The notes below the pieces were generated by a model that saw only the letters and a program-made list of their open reading frames with translations, did not search any database and had not been told where the DNA came from. The position numbers and the translations under genes are program-made. Shown here piece by piece: positions 1-6,836 of a stretch of DNA of 15,204 nucleotides. Origin of the DNA: an uncultured Eubacteriales bacterium (GTDB lineage: Bacteria > Bacillota > Clostridia > Oscillospirales > Oscillospiraceae); NCBI GenBank assembly GCA_900549705.1, contig URPI01000035.1, positions 1 through 15,204 of the forward strand, read 5' to 3'. Positions within the stretch are counted from its first letter, which is position 1. Every line of letters starts with the position of its first letter.

Positions 1-21
1 TCCCCCCGGGGGAAGCCAAGG
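1..21. repeat. Tail of a palindromic intergenic repeat, cut by the window edge
   Basis: The window opens with a C-run/G-run palindrome followed by the word GAAGCCAAGG. The minus strand of the far window edge (15188-15204) reads a very similar C-run, G-run, AGCCAAGG. Both look like ends of the same palindromic repeat family as the complete element at 9756-9913. Only the end is visible, so the element's size and boundary are unknown. Confidence 0.45.
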
Positions 22-105
22 GGTGCTAACTTTTAGCGTGTACGCTCTACTACAATCCAAGTGGGAAAGCCACTGCATCCAGCCAACGACTCTGTCACGT
101 CACGT

Positions 106-137
106 TCGGGCGGATGCTATCCGCCCCTACAGGGCGT
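106..137. repeat. Short palindromic repeat (GGGCGGAT/ATCCGCCC)
   Basis: An 8-bp perfect inverted repeat (108-115 with 119-126) around a 3-nt loop is followed by a second small CCC-TACA-GGG palindrome. Palindromes of this type, ending in CCCCTACA, recur between genes in many Clostridia; that is general knowledge and cannot be tested within this window. There is no U-tract, so it is not a normal intrinsic terminator. Confidence 0.5.
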
Positions 138-193
138 TTTCTAATTTGCCGCACAGCGTCATTGTCCGGCGGCACTGCCGCAAAACATTACTG

Positions 194-223
194 TTGACAA
201 ACCGGTGGGAAACTGGGTATAAT
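194..223 (+). promoter_or_regulatory. Sigma-A promoter of metG
   Basis: TTGACA at 194-199 and TATAAT at 218-223 are both perfect consensus hexamers, with an 18-bp spacer. Transcription should start near 230, just upstream of the T-box leader, which fits a leader-regulated metG transcript. Confidence 0.88.
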
Positions 224-235
224 AAACCCATGCGA

Positions 236-466
236 ATAAAAAGCTGTGAAAAGAAGAGTACTTCGATTTCAGCCGTTCAGAGAGCCCGGGGTGGTGGAAG
301 CGGGTACGGCGGTGCGGAGGAACATGGTCTTGGAGCTGGCGGGTCGATAGGTAGGCCACGCCCGGGTGCGCCCGTCACTGCGCCAATGAGGCAGAATTTC
401 TGCAAATCAAGGTGGTACCGCGTCAATTTTTGTCGCCCTTGGATGTATTTCCAATGGGCGGCTTTT
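236..466 (+). promoter_or_regulatory. T-box leader (Met-tRNA sensing) of metG
   Basis: The leader lies between a consensus promoter and an aminoacyl-tRNA synthetase gene and carries the T-box hallmark AAGGTGGTACCGCG (409-422), which contains the bulge sequence that reads the tRNA acceptor end. An ATG triplet in the context GGAACATGGTC (324-326) sits where the Stem I specifier loop is expected and would pair with the tRNA-Met anticodon, matching the downstream product. The antiterminator is followed by a terminator hairpin at 434-466. Known T-boxes of this class let transcription through when uncharged tRNA binds. The secondary structure was read by eye, so helix limits are approximate. Confidence 0.9.
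434..466 (+). terminator. T-box intrinsic terminator of metG leader
   Basis: CGCCC-TTGGA (434-443) pairs with TCCAA and GGGCG (450-460, one bulged T), followed by GC and a short U-tract at 463-466. It lies directly after the T-box sequence and before the metG ribosome binding site, as expected for a transcriptional T-box switch. Confidence 0.8.
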
Positions 467-488
467 CATTATAAGGAGGATTTTTATC

Positions 489-2432
489 ATGTGCGAAAAA
501 TGTAAGGGGACGTTCTATATCACAACCCCCATCTACTACCCTTCCGCCAAGCTTCACATCGGCCACACCTACTGCACTGTGGCAACCGATACCATGGCAC
601 GCTTCAAGCGGCTCCAGGGCTATGATGTCATGTTCCTCACCGGCACCGACGAACACGGCCAGAAGATTGAGGATAAGGCAAAGGAAGCCGGTGTCACGCC
701 CCAGCAGTTTGTGGACAACATCGTGGAGGGCGAAGGTGGTGTCAAGGATTTGTGGAAGCTGATGAACATTTCCTATGACCGGTTCATCCGCACCACCGAC
801 GACTATCACGTTGCTGCCATCCAGAAGATTTTCAAGAAGATGCATGACAACGGCGACATCTACAAGGGCACCTACAAGGGCAAGTACTGCAAGCCCTGTG
901 AGTCCTTCTGGACCGAGAGCCAGCTGGTGGACGGCAAATGCCCCGACTGCGGACGGGAGGTGCAGGACGCTGAGGAGGAGGCATACTTCTTCCGCCTGAG
1001 CAAATACGCTGACCGGGTGCGGGATTTGCTGGTGAATACCGACTTCCTGGAACCCCGCAGCCGTGTCAACGAGATGGTCAACAACTTCATCGACCCCGGC
1101 CTGGAAGACCTGTGCGTGTCCCGCACCAGCTTCACCTGGGGCGTACCGGTGGACTTTGACCCGGGCCATGTGGTGTATGTGTGGATTGATGCACTGTTCA
1201 ACTACATGACCGCTCTGGGCTTCCAAAACGACAAATATCATGACCTGGAAAAATACTGGCCCGCAGATGTTCACTTTGTGGGCAAGGAGATTGTGCGCTT
1301 CCACTCCATCATCTGGCCCGCCATGCTCATGAGTCTGGATCTGCCCCTGCCCAAGAAGGTCTACGGTCACGGCTGGCTGCTGCTGGACGGCGGCAAGATG
1401 AGCAAGTCCAAGGGCAATGTGGTGGATCCCTATGTGCTGGCACAGCGTTTCGGCGTGGATGCCCTGCGGTTCTTCCTGCTGCGCACCTTCCCCTTCGGCG
1501 CTGACGGCAATTTCTCCAACGAGTCCCTGATTAACACCATCAATGTGGACCTTGCCAACGACCTGGGCAACCTGGTCTCCCGTACCGTTGCCATGGCACA
1601 GAAGTACTTTGGCGAGCATCTGCCCGCACAGCAGGCTGAGGACGCTGAGAAGGACGCAGAACTGGTTTCCATGGTCAGCACCCTGCGGGACCGCTACGAG
1701 GAGCAGATGGAGAAGTACGCCTTCCAGAATGCGCTGGCAGAGATTTTCAAGGTCATCTCCCGTGCCAACAAGTATATCGATGAAAACGCCCCCTGGGTGC
1801 TGGCAAAGAGCGAGGAGCAGAAGCCCCGGCTGGCACGGGTGCTGTATAACCTGCTGGAAACCGTGCGCATCTGCGCCGGTCTGCTGGCTCCCTTCATGCC
1901 CGATACTTCTGCGGAGATTGCAAAGCGGCTGGGCGGCGCCTGCATGGACTGGGAGAGCCTGAATCAGTTTGGTGTCCTGAACCACGAGGCTGCCACCGTT
2001 GCCGGTGCGCCCCTGTTCCCCCGGATTGACATGGACAAGGAGCTGGCAGCCCTGGAGGAGCTGAAGAAGCCCGCCGTCCAGGAGGACCCCCTGCCCGAAC
2101 CCAAGGCAGAAATCGCCTTTGATGATTTTGAAAAGGTGGAAATGACGGTTGTGAAGGTGCTCACCTGCGAAAAGGTGAAAAAGAGTGAAAAGCTGCTGAA
2201 ATTCACCCTGAATGACGGCACTGACACCCCCCGCCAGATTCTCTCCGGCATTGCAAAATACTATCAGCCCGAGGAGCTGGTGGGCAAGACCCTGGTGGCG
2301 GTCACCAACCTGGCTCCCCGGAAGATGATGGGGCAGCTCAGCTGCGGTATGCTGCTGTCCGCCGAGCGTGGCGACAAGCTGAACCTGGTGATACTGGACG
2401 ACAAGGTTCCCGCTGGTGCAAGACTGGTGTAA
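489..2432 (+). CDS. metG: Methionyl-tRNA synthetase
   Basis: This cytoplasmic class I synthetase charges tRNA-Met with methionine using ATP. The 647-residue protein has the HIGH signature as HIGH at residues 23-26 and KMSKS at 303-307, which form the ATP-binding site. Four cysteines at residues 134, 137, 151 and 154 form the CxxC...CxxC zinc knuckle of the four-cysteine MetRS type. A helical anticodon-binding domain follows, then a C-terminal tRNA-binding (Trbp111/EMAPII-like OB-fold) domain at about 545-647 that usually drives dimerisation. Length is normal for Firmicutes. The ATG at 489 is preceded by AAGGAGG at 473-479 with 9-nt spacing, which fixes the start. Expression is governed by the T-box leader directly upstream. 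The gene is monocistronic: a strong terminator follows 20 bases after the stop codon. Confidence 0.97.
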   Translation: MCEKCKGTFYITTPIYYPSAKLHIGHTYCTVATDTMARFKRLQGYDVMFLTGTDEHGQKIEDKAKEAGVTPQQFVDNIVEGEGGVKDLWKLMNISYDRFIRTTDDYHVAAIQKIFKKMHDNGDIYKGTYKGKYCKPCESFWTESQLVDGKCPDCGREVQDAEEEAYFFRLSKYADRVRDLLVNTDFLEPRSRVNEMVNNFIDPGLEDLCVSRTSFTWGVPVDFDPGHVVYVWIDALFNYMTALGFQNDKYHDLEKYWPADVHFVGKEIVRFHSIIWPAMLMSLDLPLPKKVYGHGWLLLDGGKMSKSKGNVVDPYVLAQRFGVDALRFFLLRTFPFGADGNFSNESLINTINVDLANDLGNLVSRTVAMAQKYFGEHLPAQQAEDAEKDAELVSMVSTLRDRYEEQMEKYAFQNALAEIFKVISRANKYIDENAPWVLAKSEEQKPRLARVLYNLLETVRICAGLLAPFMPDTSAEIAKRLGGACMDWESLNQFGVLNHEAATVAGAPLFPRIDMDKELAALEELKKPAVQEDPLPEPKAEIAFDDFEKVEMTVVKVLTCEKVKKSEKLLKFTLNDGTDTPRQILSGIAKYYQPEELVGKTLVAVTNLAPRKMMGQLSCGMLLSAERGDKLNLVILDDKVPAGARLV

Positions 2433-2451
2433 TTCTCCCATAAACGATTTT

Positions 2452-2482
2452 GAGGCTGCCTCATCCGAGGCAGCCTCTTTTT
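2452..2482 (+). terminator. Intrinsic terminator of metG
   Basis: A perfect 11-bp stem, GAGGCTGCCTC (2452-2462) with GAGGCAGCCTC (2467-2477), has a 4-nt loop and is followed by TTTTT (2478-2482). It lies 20 bases past the metG stop. Confidence 0.93.
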
Positions 2483-2518
2483 AAACGGGGAATGCAGGAA
2501 ATGTGCATTCCCGTTTTT
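2483..2518. terminator. Second hairpin between convergent metG and degV-type genes
   Basis: AACGGGGAATGCA (2484-2496) pairs with TGCATTCCCGTT (2504-2515) with one bulged G. On the + strand it ends in TTTTT, giving a backup terminator for metG. On the minus strand it lies right after the 2522 stop codon and is followed only by GUUUA, so it would be a weak terminator for the DegV-family gene. Bidirectional use is plausible in this convergent arrangement. Confidence 0.65.
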
Positions 2519-2521
2519 CGA

Positions 2522-3394
2522 TTATTCCGTTTTTCGGGTGAAGGCAACGCCCACCACCTTGGGGCCGGCGTTGACGGCTACTGCGGCACCAATCTGGTAA
2601 ACGCCCTCTGCTTCATAGCCCAGCTTTTGGAGCATCAGCTCCTGCAGCTCCGAGAGGCAGCTGGTGTCGCTGCCATAAATCAAGTCATAGGGTGTGCCCG
2701 GTTCCATATCCGCCAGGCTCATTTCTGCCACCTTTTCCACCAGATGGCGTTCACCCCGGCACTTGGCGGCGGTGGTGATTTCGCCGCCAAAGATTTTCAT
2801 AATGGGTTTCAGGTTCAGTGCCGTACCCAGAAAGGCGGCGGCGGAAGGAATGCGGCCGGACTTGGCGGCATACTTCAGGTCGTAGATGCCAAAGTAAATC
2901 TGCTTTCTGGGCAGAATGCCGTGCAGATACTCCAGAATTTCCTCGGTGGAAGCGCCGCACTGAACCAGCTTTGCCGCGTGAACCACCGGCGCGCCATAGA
3001 TGGCGTTGTAGCCCCGGCTGTCGAAGCTGTGAATGCGGATGGTGTTCCGGTATTCTGGGTGCTCTTCATAAAACAGGTCGATGGCCTGGAGACTGTTCTG
3101 GTAGGTGGTGGAGCCATTGGCGTTAATGAGCACCAAAATCAGGTCGGTAATACCGGCGTGAGCCTGCTGCAAATAGATTTCCTGGAATTGGAAGGGGGTA
3201 ATCTGGGAGGTTTTGGGAATTTCATCGCACTGTGCCATCAGGTCGTAGAACTGCTGGTTGTCAAAATCCACCCGGCTGGTGTAGGATTTGTCGCCCAGGG
3301 AGATGGGGAAGGGAATGACGGAAATATTGTATTCCCGCTCCGCCTCCATGGAAATATCACTGGCGGAATCGGTCATAATTTGAATTCTGCTCAT
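2522..3394 (-). CDS. DegV-family (FakB-type) fatty-acid-binding protein
   Basis: DegV/FakB proteins bind a fatty acid in a deep pocket and present its carboxyl group to the kinase FakA for phosphorylation, feeding membrane phospholipid synthesis. The 290-residue protein shows the family layout: N-terminal IMTDSASDI (6-14), a TSQIT segment near residue 63 matching the TSQPT headgroup-binding strand, a central GRIPSAAAFLG segment followed by LNLKPIM, and a C-terminal GPKVVGVAF signature. Length is typical. The frame stays open to 3430, but the ATG at 3394 is preferred because AGAGGA lies about 7 nt upstream and the predicted transcript begins only near 3433. The gene has its own promoter and is convergent with metG. 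No FakA is visible, and DegV paralogs are often scattered, so the exact lipid is unknown. Confidence 0.9.
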   Translation of the reverse strand: MSRIQIMTDSASDISMEAEREYNISVIPFPISLGDKSYTSRVDFDNQQFYDLMAQCDEIPKTSQITPFQFQEIYLQQAHAGITDLILVLINANGSTTYQNSLQAIDLFYEEHPEYRNTIRIHSFDSRGYNAIYGAPVVHAAKLVQCGASTEEILEYLHGILPRKQIYFGIYDLKYAAKSGRIPSAAAFLGTALNLKPIMKIFGGEITTAAKCRGERHLVEKVAEMSLADMEPGTPYDLIYGSDTSCLSELQELMLQKLGYEAEGVYQIGAAVAVNAGPKVVGVAFTRKTE

Positions 3395-3439
3395 ATTGGT
3401 TCCTCTGTGTTCAAAGATTTGAAGCGTCATCGCCAGGCC

Positions 3440-3468
3440 ATTATAAAGGCTGGATGTTGTTCTGTCAA
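3440..3468 (-). promoter_or_regulatory. Sigma-A promoter of the DegV-family gene
   Basis: On the minus strand TTGACA (3463-3468) and TATAAT (3440-3445) are both perfect consensus hexamers with a 17-bp spacer. Transcription should start near 3433 and give a leader of about 40 nt before the ATG at 3394. Confidence 0.9.
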
Positions 3469-3496
3469 TATCCCGGGCACATAAATCAATGCAATA

Positions 3497-3589
3497 ACCA
3501 TGGAGATACGCCGCTTTCGGGGCGTGTGCAAAACAGTTTTCAGCGTGCGCCGCCGCATGGAGATACGTTCCGCAGCGTCATTGTCCGGC
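3497..3589. repeat. Intergenic repeats between the DUF4956 gene and the DegV-gene promoter
   Basis: CATGGAGATACG occurs twice, at 3499-3510 and 3556-3567. CAGCGTCATTGTCCGGC (3573-3589) is an exact 17-bp copy of 154-170 in the metG upstream region. The stretch also holds the small palindrome AAAACAGTTTT. It is the only sequence downstream of the long pel-type operon before the DegV-gene promoter. I see no convincing U-tract terminator and no coding potential in it. Confidence 0.55.
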
Positions 3590-3590
3590 C

Positions 3591-4259
3591 TTACCCATGG
3601 TATTCGCCGTTATATTGGATGAAGGTTACGTCCTCCACACCGGGAATGTCCCGCAGGGTCTCAAACTGCTGTAGCTTATGCTTGTTGCAGAACACCTCCA
3701 GCGCCAGTTCGGTGCGGCCTGTATACATGGTTTTGGATTTCACATGGTAGCGCGTGCGGCCAAAGCGACGGCAGATTTCATCCTCGGCGGTGTCACCAGT
3801 GAAGTGAATGACGCAGACATAGAGGCTGCCGAAGTCCTTGCGGAACTGAAATGCCAATACCACCAGGAACATGGCTGCCGATGTGACAAGCGCCAAGCCA
3901 TACATATGAGCGCCAACGGTGATGCCCACCGTTACCGACCAGAACATATACAATAAGTCCAGCGGGCTTTTCACTGCGGTGCGGTAGCGGATGATGGACA
4001 GAGAACCAACCATGCCCAGCGAAATCACCACGTTGCTGCTGATGGCCAGGGTGACCATGCAGGTCAGGACACTCATGCCAATCAGGGTCTGGGCATAGCC
4101 CCGGGAGTAGATGACACCGCCGAAGAACCGGCTGTAGATGAAGGCGATGATAACGCCCAGAATCAGGGCTGCCGCCACTGCGGGAAGAATGGAAGCATAG
4201 TCGATGCCGCCGTCAAACTCGGCGAGGAAGGATTTTTTGATGATGTCATTGACGCTCAC
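3591..4259 (-). CDS. DUF4956 integral membrane protein, last gene of the pel operon
   Basis: This 222-residue protein has an N-terminal hydrophobic half with about four membrane segments (roughly 23-43, 56-74, and two within 105-138). A conserved-looking loop GSLSIIRYRTAVKSPLDLLY lies at 85-104 and matches the DUF4956 signature (G-x-LSIIRFRT-x-I-x-x-P-x-D). A soluble C-terminal tail of about 84 residues ends in a predicted beta-rich IPGVEDVTFIQYNGE segment resembling the ACT-like tails of MgtC-type proteins. The biochemical function is unknown; DUF4956 genes are often next to VTC-domain and CotH genes, as here. The GTG at 4259 is chosen because AAGGAG lies 9 nt upstream and the overlap with the preceding stop is 14 nt; an upstream start at 4349 would overlap that gene by over 100 nt. 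Confidence 0.85.
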   Translation of the reverse strand: MSVNDIIKKSFLAEFDGGIDYASILPAVAAALILGVIIAFIYSRFFGGVIYSRGYAQTLIGMSVLTCMVTLAISSNVVISLGMVGSLSIIRYRTAVKSPLDLLYMFWSVTVGITVGAHMYGLALVTSAAMFLVVLAFQFRKDFGSLYVCVIHFTGDTAEDEICRRFGRTRYHVKSKTMYTGRTELALEVFCNKHKLQQFETLRDIPGVEDVTFIQYNGEYHG

Positions 4260-5043
4260 GCAGAAGACTCCTTTCAGTGATGTCGGCTTGGAGGGACTGA
4301 CGGAAAATGTCCGGTGTGTCGTGGCCGTTGCCCACCCAGTAGCCGTCACCGTTTAAGTATTGTGTTTTCTCATAGCAGAGGACATATTTGGACACAGCGG
4401 TCATTTCTGCCCGCTGCGGCGGCAGAATGTCCTGCACAAATTTGGGTAGGAACTCGGTGAATTTCACTTCCATTACCAATCGCCCGGGGTCAATCACGGA
4501 AAGGCAGGGAAGGGACGGGTCAAAAATATCAAAGCTGCCCACCGCTGCCCGGACATTCTGATCGAAGGTGATGCGTACAGTGCCTGCATCCAGAATCCAA
4601 GGCTCCCGCTCATAGTCCACAATGGTGCGGGGGCGGAGGTTGTGGCAGCGGCACTCCACATAAAATTCTTGCAGCAGAGGCTGGCTGCTTTTCAGCAGGA
4701 AATTGTAGTCCCCGGCCAGAATCGCCTCAAATTCACTGCGGGTGATTTTCGCGCTCTGCTTGTAGATGTATGCGCCGTACTTTTTCTTCCGTTCCAGCTT
4801 AATGGAGCGGTCGGAATAGTTATAGATGCGGATGCGGTACTTTTTCCGTTCCAGCACGCCGGCCTCCTTTTGCTCGTAGGCGGTGTTCCAGTAGTCGTCA
4901 AAATACAGGCTGCGGATGAGGTAACCGCCGTTCACCGCGTTGGGGTCTGGGTGCAGCAGCGGGGCAATGCGGGAGGTGATCAGCTCCTTTTCGCCCCAGC
5001 TAATCAGGTATTTCCATTCGTTGCGGTAGATTTCCCGGCTCAT
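4246..5043 (-). CDS. VTC-domain (polyphosphate polymerase-like) protein
   Basis: VTC-domain proteins form a beta tunnel lined with basic residues; in yeast Vtc4 the domain makes polyphosphate from ATP. The 265-residue protein keeps the expected charged strands: NEWKYLI (8-14), RSLYFDD (44-50), RKKYRIRIY (66-74), KLERKKK (82-88), DYEREPW (143-149), RITFDQNVRA (157-166), VMEVKF (190-195, with the metal-type glutamate E192 and K194) and SKY (218-220). No SPX domain or membrane helix is present, so it is probably a stand-alone cytoplasmic catalytic domain working with the adjacent DUF4956 membrane protein. Its ATG overlaps the CotH-gene stop as ATGA (5040-5043), a translational-coupling arrangement. 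Polyphosphate synthesis is inferred from the family and is not shown for this bacterial branch. Confidence 0.88.
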   Translation of the reverse strand: MSREIYRNEWKYLISWGEKELITSRIAPLLHPDPNAVNGGYLIRSLYFDDYWNTAYEQKEAGVLERKKYRIRIYNYSDRSIKLERKKKYGAYIYKQSAKITRSEFEAILAGDYNFLLKSSQPLLQEFYVECRCHNLRPRTIVDYEREPWILDAGTVRITFDQNVRAAVGSFDIFDPSLPCLSVIDPGRLVMEVKFTEFLPKFVQDILPPQRAEMTAVSKYVLCYEKTQYLNGDGYWVGNGHDTPDIFRQSLQADITERSLLRERQ

Positions 5044-6836
5044 TCGCTGTCACCTTCAATCACTTGGAAGGGAATAATGGAGCCGTCCTCCTCCACATAG
5101 AAGCAGTAAACGCCGGATACCTTTCCCTCTGTGTTGACGTAGTAGTCAAAGCAGGGCATCTGCTTGCCGGAGGCGTTGGCAGCTACTACCCGGAGAAAAT
5201 ACTGCCCCGGTTCCAGCACCAGGGGAATTTCCAGCTTCGGCAGCACAATCCCATCCGCTTCATAGAGCACCTCTTTATCCTCATAGTCCTTCGCAAGAAC
5301 CACGCGATAGGTGATGTCCTCGTTCTGAAAGTCGAAGGAATCGTCCCAGTTGACCAGCAGGGAGGTTTCCGTCTGCTCCGGCACACCCACGTAGAAGGGC
5401 ATGGGAGATTCCAGGGTTTCCAGATAGCGCTGGTAGTTCGCCCAGATTTCATATTTGGTATCTGTGAGCGCTGTTTCCCGCTCCTGGAGCGTTACGGGCA
5501 GGAACTGCAAATCCGGCATCCGGCTGACATAAGGCTCCACAATTGCATTGTAGCGCCGGAACAGCTCATCAATGTGGTCGCCGCTCAGGTAGTTCTCCAG
5601 CAAATCCAAAATGGCGGTGTGCAGCTCCTGGCGGAATTTTTCGGACATCAGCGCCCGGCGGAACAGAATGTTGCCCCAATAGTTGCTGATGCCGGATTCC
5701 CATTGGGTGCTGGAATGATAGCCGCGGAGTTCATGCTCCGTGGCGGCCATCATGCCGTCGTTATCCCAGGGGTAGATGTACCAGGTGTCCCCGTTGAGGG
5801 GGCAGTAGATGTAAAAGTTCCGGTTCTGGGTATCCACATTGCCGGTGAGAATCATAAAAGCCATCCAGTAGGCAATGTTCTCACTGTCGAAGTACCGCTC
5901 CAGCAGTTCATCGTTGGAGATGGTGTAGTCATTGACGGCGTGGAGCATTTCCAGGAGCTTTGTGTGGTCTGCTCTGCCCTTGGTTTCCAGGATGGCGCTG
6001 AAGGAAGCCTCGTCATACGCCGGGTCGGACACCAGCCGCAGGGCATGATACTCATAAAATTCACAGGCGTTGACCTTGTACAGATACCCGTTTTTGTCCA
6101 GCCCGTGGGTTCGCAGGGCTGTTTTGTTCAGCTGCTCCACCTGGGTATACAGGCCATAGTCCACAAATTCATCCGGGTTATCGCCGGTGAGGTCCCGGAC
6201 GTACAGGTGGACGAACTGGGTGCGCAGGGACATGATTTGGGGGATTTCCGTCATCAGGTCATAGGCCAGCTTGTTGCGGAAGCGCAGTCCCTCGCCCATG
6301 TGCTTGTTCAGGGCGATGGTGCGCTGGCCGTTCCAGCTGTCGGAATTGTCGATGAGTTTGATTTTGTAATTTTTCTGGGCGTTCCGGGAGGAGGTCTGTC
6401 CGCGAATCTGCACCGTGGCGTTGGGGATGGTCTGGCCGTAGCCCAGAAGCCCCTCCACCGGGCCGTTTTCATCCCCCACCTGCAGCAGGGCGGCCACCTT
6501 ATAGCGGTCGATACCCAGTTCATCATAGTAGTAAGCGGAGTAGGTGTTGACCTCCTGCCAGGTGTGGTTGGTGCCGTCGGAGGCGTTGCCCTCCCGAACG
6601 GTGAGGTACATGGTCACCACATCCTCCGGTTCGGCGCTGTACAGGCTGCCTACATCCCGCAGATGGAGGCTGTTGATGTCTGCCGTTGGTGCAATGGTGA
6701 AGCTGCCGGCATCAACGCCCGGCGTTTCAACCGGTGTGTCCGTGTTTGCCGGCGGGGCTTCTTCATACAGACACCCAGTCGTAATGGCGGCAACCAGCAC
6801 AAGCACTGCCGCAAAAATGATCCGTTTATGCCTCAT
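5040..6836 (-). CDS. cotH: CotH-family kinase, predicted lipoprotein with C-terminal FnIII-like domain
   Basis: CotH proteins are atypical kinases; Bacillus CotH phosphorylates spore-coat proteins. The 598-residue product starts with a basic n-region (MRHKR), a hydrophobic core and the lipobox AITTGC, placing the lipidated cysteine at 22 and the enzyme on the outer face of the membrane. A low-complexity Thr/Pro linker follows. Kinase features visible are KNYKIKL (155-161, ATP-lysine region), the conserved VEQL (about 233-236), NVDTQNRNFYIY (333-344, catalytic loop) and YPWDND (355-360, metal-binding aspartates). Residues about 480-585 look like a fibronectin type III-like beta domain. ATG 6836 is preferred over an in-frame TTG at 6866, which lacks any SD. 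Its SD (GGAAGG, 11 nt upstream) is imperfect. It overlaps pelG by 11 nt. The substrate is unknown; spore coat is possible, but the operon suggests a Pel-related cell-surface role. Confidence 0.88.
   Translation of the reverse strand: MRHKRIIFAAVLVLVAAITTGCLYEEAPPANTDTPVETPGVDAGSFTIAPTADINSLHLRDVGSLYSAEPEDVVTMYLTVREGNASDGTNHTWQEVNTYSAYYYDELGIDRYKVAALLQVGDENGPVEGLLGYGQTIPNATVQIRGQTSSRNAQKNYKIKLIDNSDSWNGQRTIALNKHMGEGLRFRNKLAYDLMTEIPQIMSLRTQFVHLYVRDLTGDNPDEFVDYGLYTQVEQLNKTALRTHGLDKNGYLYKVNACEFYEYHALRLVSDPAYDEASFSAILETKGRADHTKLLEMLHAVNDYTISNDELLERYFDSENIAYWMAFMILTGNVDTQNRNFYIYCPLNGDTWYIYPWDNDGMMAATEHELRGYHSSTQWESGISNYWGNILFRRALMSEKFRQELHTAILDLLENYLSGDHIDELFRRYNAIVEPYVSRMPDLQFLPVTLQERETALTDTKYEIWANYQRYLETLESPMPFYVGVPEQTETSLLVNWDDSFDFQNEDITYRVVLAKDYEDKEVLYEADGIVLPKLEIPLVLEPGQYFLRVVAANASGKQMPCFDYYVNTEGKVSGVYCFYVEEDGSIIPFQVIEGDSE

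Noticed and set aside
23..505. Open frame on the + strand across the metG promoter and T-box leader
   Set aside because: It overlaps a consensus promoter, the T-box and its terminator, and shows no protein-like composition.
423..2441. Very long open frame on the minus strand opposite metG
   Set aside because: It is fully antisense to an unmistakable metG and runs into the T-box leader. Its composition (Gln/His/Leu/Val-rich) is the mirror of GC-biased codons and it matches no family.
3497..3589. Short repeated words considered as a CRISPR or a terminator for the DUF4956 gene
   Set aside because: There are only two copies of a 12-bp word with no regular spacer, and no stem followed by a U-tract.
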